Shown one piece after another: positions 6,772 to 13,318 of a stretch of 16,925 nt of DNA. This DNA is from Aequoribacter sp003520285 (GTDB lineage: Bacteria > Pseudomonadota > Gammaproteobacteria > Pseudomonadales > Halieaceae): contig CAXAAR010000048.1 in assembly GCA_963966765.1 (NCBI GenBank), forward strand, positions 1-16,925, read 5' to 3'. A program made the position numbers and the translations under genes. The first letter of the stretch is position 1; each line of letters starts with the position of its first letter. The notes under the pieces were generated by a model, which had not been told where the DNA came from, ran no database searches, and saw only the letters and a program-made list of their open reading frames with translations.

Positions 6772-8445
6772 ATGACTAGCCACTTTAATGTCAGTAAATA
6801 TCAGCCATTTCGGCCCGTTTCTCTACCCGATAGAACCTGGCCTGATCAAACTATTACGGTAGCTCCGGCATGGTGTAGCGTTGATTTGCGCGATGGCAAT
6901 CAAGCTTTAATTGAGCCGATGACGCCACAGCAAAAACTTGACCTTTGGAATCTGTTGCTTGACGTTGGCTTCAAAGAAATAGAGATTGGTTTCCCATCTG
7001 CATCGTCGCTTGATTATGACTTTTGCCGCAAGCTGATCGATGAGTCGCTTGTGCCAGATGACGTCACCATCCAAGTACTTACCCAGGCTCGCCCTGATCT
7101 GATCGAAAAAACATTCGCTGCACTCAAGGGCGCGCGCCGGGCGGTTGTGCATGTTTATAATTCGACATCGACGGTACAGCGGGACTATGTGTTTGGTTTA
7201 GACCGCGCAGGGATCGTCGAGATCGCGACACAGGGCGCCCAATGGGTGGCGGATGAGGCGGCTAAACATCCGAATACGGAGTGGATTTTTGAGTATTCAC
7301 CCGAGAGTTTCACCGGCACTGAGCTCGACTTTGCGGTTGAAGTGGTTGATGCAGTGACGGCAGTTTGGTCGCCAACGCCGCAGAGCCCCGTGATCATCAA
7401 TCTGCCAGCAACAGTAGAGATGAGTACCCCCAATGTGTATGCCGACCAGATTGAGTGGTTTTGTCGATACGTGAAGCATCGCGACAGCCTCATTATCTCG
7501 GTCCACACCCATAACGATAGAGGTTGCGCGGTAGCTGCTTCTGAGCTTGCGGTTCTTGCTGGAGCGGATCGTGTTGAAGGTACTCTGTTCGGCAATGGTG
7601 AGCGCACGGGCAACATGGACATACTCACCATGGCAATGAACTTATATAGCCAAGGGGTTGATCCGAATCTGAATTTTGAGCGGATAGATCACATTATAGA
7701 AGTCTACAAAAGCGCGACTCAGCTGCCCGTTCACCCCCGACACCCCTACGCAGGTGAGCTGGTTTTTACTGCGTTTTCGGGTAGCCATCAGGATGCGATC
7801 AAGAAATGTTTGGCAAAGCGTGATATCAATGAGCCCTGGGAAGTGGCCTATTTGCCCATCGATCCCCGCGATATTGGCCGATCGTACCAAGAAGTCATTC
7901 GCATCAATAGCCAGTCTGGGAAAGGTGGCATTGCCTATGTCCTGGAACAGGAATACGGGTATCAATTACCGCGGTGGCTGCAAATTGATTTTAGTCCAGT
8001 GGTGCAGCGTTATGCTGAATCATCAGAGAAAGAAGTGGACGCGGCTACCATTCAGCGCCTTCTTACAGAGACCTATTTTACAGAAAAGACCCGCATGAGT
8101 TTGGGCGATTATACTGTGGCAAGGCGCGACGGTGCTGACTACTTGCAAGCGGTGCTCCAGTGTCAGTCCGAACCAGTTCAGATTGCAGGGTCAGGTAATG
8201 GTGTGGTTGCCGCTTTCGTCGAGGCACTCGAAGGTGTGACGGGCGCCAATATCGTCGTGGTTGAATATAGCGAGCATGCACTCAGTCAAAGCGCTCAGGC
8301 CGAGGCTATCTGTTACATACAGCTCAATGTTGATGGCCAGCGTGTGTGCGGGATCGGGCGCAGTGAAGACATTATTCAAGCCTCTTTGGAGGGTATCTTG
8401 AGAGCTTTGGATCGCTCTGAATTACAGATTAAGGTCGCTGCCTGA
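6772..8445 (+). CDS. leuA: 2-isopropylmalate synthase, type 2 (long) form
   Basis: A 557-residue enzyme that condenses 2-oxoisovalerate with acetyl-CoA in the first committed step of leucine synthesis. The opening PFRPVSLPDRTWP and the length mark the long LeuA form known from actinobacteria, fungi and some proteobacteria, rather than the ~520-residue E. coli type. The TIM barrel carries SVDLRDGNQALIEP, with metal ligand D38 and R40/D41/N43, then HTHNDRG at 245-251 (metal ligands H245 and H247) and GNGERTGNMDI at 274-284. The C-terminal ~120 residues, from about GDYTVARRDGADYLQ, form the leucine-binding regulatory domain, so feedback inhibition by leucine is expected. GGGGG lies 8-9 nt before the ATG. 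The next gene begins directly after the stop codon. A divergent Lrp-type regulator lies upstream. Confidence 0.96.
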   Translation: MTSHFNVSKYQPFRPVSLPDRTWPDQTITVAPAWCSVDLRDGNQALIEPMTPQQKLDLWNLLLDVGFKEIEIGFPSASSLDYDFCRKLIDESLVPDDVTIQVLTQARPDLIEKTFAALKGARRAVVHVYNSTSTVQRDYVFGLDRAGIVEIATQGAQWVADEAAKHPNTEWIFEYSPESFTGTELDFAVEVVDAVTAVWSPTPQSPVIINLPATVEMSTPNVYADQIEWFCRYVKHRDSLIISVHTHNDRGCAVAASELAVLAGADRVEGTLFGNGERTGNMDILTMAMNLYSQGVDPNLNFERIDHIIEVYKSATQLPVHPRHPYAGELVFTAFSGSHQDAIKKCLAKRDINEPWEVAYLPIDPRDIGRSYQEVIRINSQSGKGGIAYVLEQEYGYQLPRWLQIDFSPVVQRYAESSEKEVDAATIQRLLTETYFTEKTRMSLGDYTVARRDGADYLQAVLQCQSEPVQIAGSGNGVVAAFVEALEGVTGANIVVVEYSEHALSQSAQAEAICYIQLNVDGQRVCGIGRSEDIIQASLEGILRALDRSELQIKVAA

Positions 8446-9411
8446 GTGGACCACGAGATAACGCGATCTGATTTGATACACCTTGAGCACATCAGGGCTG
8501 CACGCGAACGCATTCAGGGGATGGTTCATCAAACGCCAGTCCAAGTGCATGCGAGTCTTAATGCTGACTTCGGAGCAGAGCTTTTCTTTAAGGCTGAGCA
8601 TTTGCAGAAGGGTGGCGCGTTTAAGGCCCGAGGTGCGCATCACGCATTGAGTCGACTGTCACCGGAGTTGCTTGCGAACGGCGTCGCGACCCACTCATCG
8701 GGTAATCACGGTGCAGCTTTAGCTCTGGCGGCCAGTCGGTTTAATACCCGTGCATTCGTGGTTATGCCCACCAATGCGCCCGCACCTAAGCGCGCCGCTA
8801 CGATTGCCTACGGCGCTGAAGTCATCGACTGTGAGCCGACCTTGTCGGCACGGGAAGCGGCCCTGATCAGCTGTGTCAATGCCACTGGCGCTACCTTTGT
8901 ACCGCCCTATGACCATCCCGATATTATCGCGGGTCAGGGAACAGCGGGACTCGAATTATTCGAGCAAATTGGACCTGTGGACTTGGTGTTAGTCCCAGTG
9001 GGTGGAGGCGGGCTGCTGGCTGGGGTCAGTGCGGCTATCAAGGCATTGAGCCCACAGACACAGGTCATTGGTGTTGAGCCTGCGGGTGCTGACGATGCCT
9101 ACCGCTCCTTTTACTCGGGTGAGCGGGTGACTGAGCATCAACCTGATACGATTGCTGATGGACTGCGTACAACTCTAGGTGTTTTGAATTTCGATATGAT
9201 TCGCAGGCATGTAGACGCTATCGTCACTGTCGATGATGCAGCCATCTGTGAGGCAATGGCGTTGTACATGACCCGTGCGAAAGAGGTGGTGGAGCCGTCC
9301 GGCATTATTGGTCTTGCGGCAATTTTGGCAGGTGTCATTGATGTGCGTGCAAAACGTGTGGCGATTATATTATCTGGCGGTAACGTCGACCTTACTCGGT
9401 TACCGTGGTGA
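8446..9411 (+). CDS. PLP-dependent serine/threonine dehydratase or serine racemase-like enzyme
   Basis: A 321-residue fold-type II PLP enzyme. GGAFKARGA carries the Schiff-base lysine K60. SSGNHG at 84-89 binds the substrate, with S85 matching the second catalytic base of serine racemase. GGGGL at 186-190 is the phosphate-binding loop, and SGGNVD at 310-315 contacts the PLP ring. GVEPAGADDAYRS has E211, A215 and D217 at the Mg-binding positions of eukaryotic serine racemase. There is no C-terminal ACT-like domain, unlike biosynthetic IlvA, so isoleucine feedback is not expected. The GTG start follows the leuA stop without a gap (TGAGTG), so translational coupling is likely; AAGG lies 11 nt upstream. 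In this context it could supply 2-oxobutyrate from threonine, but serine dehydratase, serine racemase or 3-hydroxyaspartate ammonia-lyase activity is equally compatible. Confidence 0.88.
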   Translation: MDHEITRSDLIHLEHIRAARERIQGMVHQTPVQVHASLNADFGAELFFKAEHLQKGGAFKARGAHHALSRLSPELLANGVATHSSGNHGAALALAASRFNTRAFVVMPTNAPAPKRAATIAYGAEVIDCEPTLSAREAALISCVNATGATFVPPYDHPDIIAGQGTAGLELFEQIGPVDLVLVPVGGGGLLAGVSAAIKALSPQTQVIGVEPAGADDAYRSFYSGERVTEHQPDTIADGLRTTLGVLNFDMIRRHVDAIVTVDDAAICEAMALYMTRAKEVVEPSGIIGLAAILAGVIDVRAKRVAIILSGGNVDLTRLPW

Positions 9412-9417
9412 TGCCTT

Positions 9418-10272
9418 GTGATTCGATCTGCTCGTCTGTTTGGCGTCACAGTGTTGTGCGCGATAGTGTTGGCGGGATGCACCCGCACATCGCTTGTTTA
9501 CAATCGCATCCCGACGCTCATCAACTGGACGCTTGATGATTACATCACCTTAGATCGCAGCCAACAGTCGGTATTAGATGAGCAGCTAGATGAGTATCTG
9601 AACTGGCACCAAACCACACAACTCCCTCAGTATGTTGCGCTCTTAGACGACGTGCTCGAGCATCTAGACTCTGCGGCTCCTGTTACCGAGGCAGTGTTGA
9701 CACGCTGGCAAGAGCGAGCTGATATTTTCGCTGCTGATCTGCAATATCGAGCAGTCGACTGGATCGTGCCGATGGCGCAAACCGCAAGTGATAAACAGCG
9801 GCAAGAGCTGGCCACCGCCATCGACGAAAAGCAGCGTGAACTGGAACAAAAATATAGCGATCGAACTCAAGATCAGTACCGTAAAGACGCGGTTGACAGT
9901 TTGACTGATAATCTCGCAGATTATCTGGGTCGCTTGACGGAAGAGCAGCAAGCATTCATTGATGGTGCAGGCGAACGGCTTGTTCGCTATGACAGTGTCT
10001 GGTTAGCAAACCGAGCTAGAACCTTTGCTCGTTTTACAGCACTACTGCAAGCCCCCGATGAAACGCTGCATGAGCGCCTACTGGCGTTTTTTGAGGCTCG
10101 CTTAACTGCACCAACTTCGGCTGAGTATGGGCATAATCAGACCCTGATCAAAGCCACCATAGTCCAGGTTTTAACGGCGCGGACAGATAAGCAGCATCAG
10201 AAATTGACTCGGCGACTAGGGGCTATTCGCGACGATTTGGCGCGGTTGGCCGAGCGAGTTGAAATAAACTGA
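9418..10272 (+). CDS. DUF6279-like lipoprotein
   Basis: A 284-residue protein with a lipoprotein signal peptide: positive MIRSAR, a hydrophobic stretch, and the lipobox VLAGC with lipidated C21. Residue 22 is threonine rather than aspartate, so outer membrane sorting is likely by the E. coli rule. The mature part begins SLVYNRIPTLINWTLDDYITLDRSQQ, the pattern I associate with DUF6279 proteins of gammaproteobacteria. The rest is strongly helical and charged, with a coiled-coil-like stretch at ~121-156. No enzymatic motif is visible and function is unknown. GTG at 9418 starts it, 6 bp after the dehydratase stop; an ATG overlapping that stop (9411) is out of frame. It is probably co-transcribed with leuA and the dehydratase, though a metabolic link is not implied by its sequence. 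Confidence 0.8.
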   Translation: MIRSARLFGVTVLCAIVLAGCTRTSLVYNRIPTLINWTLDDYITLDRSQQSVLDEQLDEYLNWHQTTQLPQYVALLDDVLEHLDSAAPVTEAVLTRWQERADIFAADLQYRAVDWIVPMAQTASDKQRQELATAIDEKQRELEQKYSDRTQDQYRKDAVDSLTDNLADYLGRLTEEQQAFIDGAGERLVRYDSVWLANRARTFARFTALLQAPDETLHERLLAFFEARLTAPTSAEYGHNQTLIKATIVQVLTARTDKQHQKLTRRLGAIRDDLARLAERVEIN

Positions 10273-10386
10273 CTGCAGTTACTGCATTGCGCGCGATTGG
10301 TAGAGTTCTTAAGTGGTAGTTTGTGGCGCGCTAAAGGGCGCGGCTGGCATTGTTCTTGAGCCCCCCAGTAGCGATGGGGCCCACGT
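10273..10386. terminator. Convergent gap with two weak hairpins, possibly bidirectional termination
   Basis: Two transcription units meet here. CGCGC (10327-10331) can pair with GCGCG (10338-10342) around a 6-nt loop. GCCCC (10360-10364) can pair with GGGGC (10376-10380) around an 11-nt loop. Neither is followed by a clear T run on either strand, so these are only candidates; Rho-dependent ending is possible. No small gene is visible. Confidence 0.3.
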
Positions 10387-11688
10387 TTATTTCGATAGTG
10401 TTTTAATGAACACTTTAGAGTTGCGCTGCAGATTGTAAAGTGCCTGCCGCGGCTGCGGTAGTTCGCTCCGATCTTGTTCTTTGAAGCCCTGCTCAATAAA
10501 CCAATGCGCGGTTTGCGTGGTGAGAACGAAGACAGACGTGAGTCTTTGTTCGAGCGCTGATTTCTCGAGCACATTCAGCAGTCGTTGTCCTCGCTGCTCG
10601 CCCCGATAATCTGGATGGCAGACGATACAAGCGACTTCAGCGACATTAGCCTGGGGATAGGTGTACAGTGCAGCGCAAGCGATAATGCGATTGTCGCGCT
10701 CTAATACTGTGAACTGGGCAATTTCAGTTTCAAGGAGTTCTCGGGATCGCTTAACGAGCGTGCCGTCCGCTTCTAGCGGTTGCAGCAATTCTAGAATGCC
10801 GCCAACGTCATCGATGTTTGCCCTCCGGCATTGCTCGAACGGATGACTCGATACCAAAGTACCGGCTCCGTCGTGTGTGAAGAGTTCGAGCAAAAGTGCG
10901 CCTTCGTGATCAAAGCCAATGATGTGGTTTCGTTCGACACCCCCTAAGCAGGCTTTTTGGGCAGAGCGCAGCAAGGCTCCCTGCCCAGGGTCAACATCGC
11001 AAGAGTGAATCTCTGACATCGCCAGCTCACGGATGAGCTCACCTTGGCTGGTGGTGATCGCCTGTGGGCTCGCCAACCAAATGAGTTTATCCGCTCGACA
11101 TTCGGTTGCAGCGCGAACGGCAACATCCTCTAGGGCTAAGTTAAAGATTTCACCGGTGGGCGAGTAGCCCAAAGGCGGCAATAGCACTATCGTATTGTCA
11201 GCGAGTTGTCTGGCAATACCTTGCGTGTCGATTCGTCTTACTTTACCGGTGTGAAGATAATCGGTGCCTTCCAATACCCCCACTGGCTGGGCAACGACAA
11301 AATTCCCTGAAGATACTCGGATCCCGGCATTGCGCATTGGTGAATTGGCGGTACCCATCGAGAGCCGTGCCTCAAGGTCATGTCTTAGGCTACCGACAAT
11401 TCGTTTAATGATTTCTAGGTCGGCATGATCGGTGATGCGCAGATCGTGTTCGAACAGGCTTTTGCGCCCGAGCAGGGTGAGCTCTGTGTTGACTTGAGGT
11501 CGCGCCCCAAAAACGACGACAAGCCGGACGCCTAAGCTATTGAGTAAGACAAGATCTTGGAGGATGGTGTTGAGCTGTGGACTTGCTAAACATTCACCCG
11601 ACAGTGCCACCACAAAGGTTTTTCCTCTGTGAGCATTAATATAGGGTGTGGTGTTTCGAAACCACTGAATGTGTGATTGATTCGGCAT
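10387..11688 (-). CDS. argA: Amino-acid N-acetyltransferase (N-acetylglutamate synthase)
   Basis: A 433-residue cytoplasmic enzyme that makes N-acetylglutamate from glutamate and acetyl-CoA, the first step of arginine synthesis. Residues ~1-270 form the amino acid kinase-like domain that carries the arginine feedback site (VVALSGECLASPQL, VFGARPQVN, LPPLGYSPTGEIFNL). Residues ~287-433 form the GNAT domain: EVACIVCHPDYRGEQRGQRL at 351-370 is the acetyl-CoA binding motif, and VFVLTTQTAHWFIEQGF at 386-402 is typical of ArgA. Length and layout match the E. coli and Pseudomonas enzymes. The ATG at 11688 is the first possible start, because an in-frame TAA lies five codons upstream; no strong ribosome site is seen. 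The PiT gene ends 81 bp upstream on the same strand, so read-through is possible. Confidence 0.95.
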   Translation of the reverse strand: MPNQSHIQWFRNTTPYINAHRGKTFVVALSGECLASPQLNTILQDLVLLNSLGVRLVVVFGARPQVNTELTLLGRKSLFEHDLRITDHADLEIIKRIVGSLRHDLEARLSMGTANSPMRNAGIRVSSGNFVVAQPVGVLEGTDYLHTGKVRRIDTQGIARQLADNTIVLLPPLGYSPTGEIFNLALEDVAVRAATECRADKLIWLASPQAITTSQGELIRELAMSEIHSCDVDPGQGALLRSAQKACLGGVERNHIIGFDHEGALLLELFTHDGAGTLVSSHPFEQCRRANIDDVGGILELLQPLEADGTLVKRSRELLETEIAQFTVLERDNRIIACAALYTYPQANVAEVACIVCHPDYRGEQRGQRLLNVLEKSALEQRLTSVFVLTTQTAHWFIEQGFKEQDRSELPQPRQALYNLQRNSKVFIKTLSK

Positions 11689-11769
11689 GGCGGCATTATC
11701 TTACGAACCCAGCGTCAGGTACAGCATCGGAGCTGATCACAAGCAGAAATTTGCTGTTGTTACGTGGGA

Positions 11770-13053
11770 TCAGCCGCTGAAAACGCCCTTGAAGAAGAAA
11801 AAGAAGACAATAGACAGTCCCGCGCCGGCAGGCAGTGTAACAAGCCATGATGCGAAAATTGATCCAACAACACGCAGGTCAATGCTCCCGATACCACGAG
11901 CAATACCAACACCCAGTACCGCACCAACGAGGGTGTGCGTGGTCGAAATTGGCAGTCCAGTAGCAGAGGCCAGTACGACCGTTGAGGCTGCACCCAGTTC
12001 GGCCGCGAAGCCGCGACTTGGGGTCAGTTCGGTAATTCGTTTGCCGATGGTTTGAATGACTTTCCAGCCGTAGGTGGCAAGACCGATGACAATTCCTAGT
12101 GCACCAGTGAGCAGAATCCACCACGGGATCGCAGATTTAGCGGCGATTTCGCCTCCGGACTGTAATACACCCACAATGGCAGCCATTGGTCCTATGGCGT
12201 TCGCCACATCGTTCGAGCCGTGAGCGAAAGCCATGGCGCAAGCAGTAAACACCATAAGAATAGCAAATACCCGCTCTATATCTGCGTTCGTAGGCTTGAT
12301 ATCCGGATTGTTGCGATGGATTTTATGCAGCAATTGAGCGCCCGCGAGGGCAACCACAACGCCAATAAGGGCTGCCACAGGAACCGCGTTCATGAAACTG
12401 CTGCCGAGGCCCATATCAATCGTGACCCCAACATTCTTAAGTCCTTTGGTGAGGGTCACCATGGCAATCATGAAGCCAACTAAGAACATGTAGTAAGGAA
12501 TATACTGCTTCGCTCGATGGTAGGGGTCGTCGCGGTCTAATATGATGTAACGAACGCTCGTAAATAGGACGTAAGATATTGTGCCGGCGATCAGCGGTGA
12601 TACTACCCAGCTCGCAACGATGGTTGCAATCTGTGGCCAAGCCACCGCATCGATAGAAATACCGACAGCCGCAAATCCGACAATAGCGCCAACGATGGAG
12701 TGTGTGGTTGACACTGGCCATCCTTTCATACTGGCAACGAGAAGCCACGTCCCCGCCGCAAGCAGAGCGGACATCATGCCGTACACGAGCAGCTCTTCTT
12801 GCCCTTTGAAAAAGGCTGGATCAATAATCCCTTTTCTAATAGTGTCGGTTACCGCGCCGCCCGCTAGGTAAGCACCGGCAAACTCAAAAATGATAGCGAT
12901 TAAAATGGCTTGCTTGATAGTGATGGCTTTGGAGCCAACCGAAGTTCCCATGGCGTTTGCGACATCATTAGCGCCGATGCCCCAAGCCATAAAAAAACCG
13001 AACAAACACGCGAGAATTAGAATTGTGGAGCCGTAGTCTTGCAGGACGTCCAT
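11770..13053 (-). CDS. PiT family inorganic phosphate transporter
   Basis: A 427-residue inner membrane protein of the PiT family, which couples metal-phosphate uptake to protons or sodium. The two inverted-topology halves each carry the family signature: GANDVANAMG at 27-36 and HGSNDVANAIGPMAA near 274-288. Each half also has an STTH motif, PVSTTHSIVGAIVGF from 113 and PISTTHTLVGAVLGVG near 369. About ten hydrophobic helices are visible, and the C-terminus ends in an unusual run of phenylalanines (VFFFFFFKG). Many bacterial PiT genes are preceded by a DUF47/PhoU-like partner; none is here, as the upstream 265 bp is noncoding. A PhoB box and -10 sit upstream, pointing to control by phosphate starvation. 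Pi is the expected substrate, though sulfate-transporting relatives exist. Confidence 0.93.
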   Translation of the reverse strand: MDVLQDYGSTILILACLFGFFMAWGIGANDVANAMGTSVGSKAITIKQAILIAIIFEFAGAYLAGGAVTDTIRKGIIDPAFFKGQEELLVYGMMSALLAAGTWLLVASMKGWPVSTTHSIVGAIVGFAAVGISIDAVAWPQIATIVASWVVSPLIAGTISYVLFTSVRYIILDRDDPYHRAKQYIPYYMFLVGFMIAMVTLTKGLKNVGVTIDMGLGSSFMNAVPVAALIGVVVALAGAQLLHKIHRNNPDIKPTNADIERVFAILMVFTACAMAFAHGSNDVANAIGPMAAIVGVLQSGGEIAAKSAIPWWILLTGALGIVIGLATYGWKVIQTIGKRITELTPSRGFAAELGAASTVVLASATGLPISTTHTLVGAVLGVGIARGIGSIDLRVVGSIFASWLVTLPAGAGLSIVFFFFFKGVFSG

Positions 13054-13318
13054 GTGTTATCTCGCTCTCTTATTACAGGGGTGACCTGTTATCGGCTCAC
13101 TTGGGCGGGTCGATTCTAACAACTCAACTGCGACAGTTTTGTTACAGTTTGACGGATAATTTGGCAGGGAAGTCATGACTTCTCTCCTCTAAATTTAGGC
13201 GCAGTATAGGCAAACACCGCCCGTGTGTCACACCCAAATAAAACAGCGGTAGCGCGCACTAGCGGAGACTGCTCTAAGCGCTTAGCATGGGCGCGTACAG
13301 CGATTGTGGAAACCTTAT
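13054..13318. promoter_or_regulatory. Divergent PiT/glnE intergenic region with three palindromes
   Basis: Besides the PhoB promoter, this noncoding region holds the perfect 14-bp palindrome GAAGTCATGACTTC (13169-13182), the odd palindrome GTGTG-T-CACAC (13223-13233) and the perfect 12-bp palindrome CTAAGCGCTTAG (13274-13285). The last is 33 bp upstream of the glnE ATG. A 5-bp inverted repeat ACAGG-GGTGA-CCTGT (13075-13089) lies in the predicted PiT leader. I could not assign a clear sigma-70 promoter for glnE. None of the palindromes matches an operator I can name with confidence. Confidence 0.45.
13113..13147 (-). promoter_or_regulatory. PhoB box and -10 promoter element for the PiT gene
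   Basis: On the minus strand, CTGTAAC-AAAA-CTGTCGC occupies 13147-13130. It matches the PhoB box consensus CTGTCAT-AWAW-CTGTCAY at 15 of 18 positions, with the two 7-bp repeats exactly 11 bp apart. Eleven bases further on is TAGAAT (13118-13113), five of six against TATAAT. This is the normal arrangement where PhoB replaces a -35. Transcription would start near 13105, about 50 nt before the PiT ATG. Confidence 0.7.

Noticed and set aside
11687..12055. A 122-codon plus-strand frame overlapping the start of argA and the end of the PiT gene
   Set aside because: It is antisense to the conserved PiT C-terminal half (PISTTHT region), with low-complexity K and T/P-rich composition typical of a shadow.
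13223..13233. CRP-like site from GTGTG-T-CACAC
   Set aside because: CRP needs TGTGA and TCACA half-sites separated by 6 bp; here the halves are separated by a single base, so it is kept only as an unassigned dyad.
13304..13318. TTG at 13304 as the glnE start
   Set aside because: The ATG at 13319 has GGAA 7 nt upstream and gives a length matching E. coli GlnE; the TTG has no comparable site.
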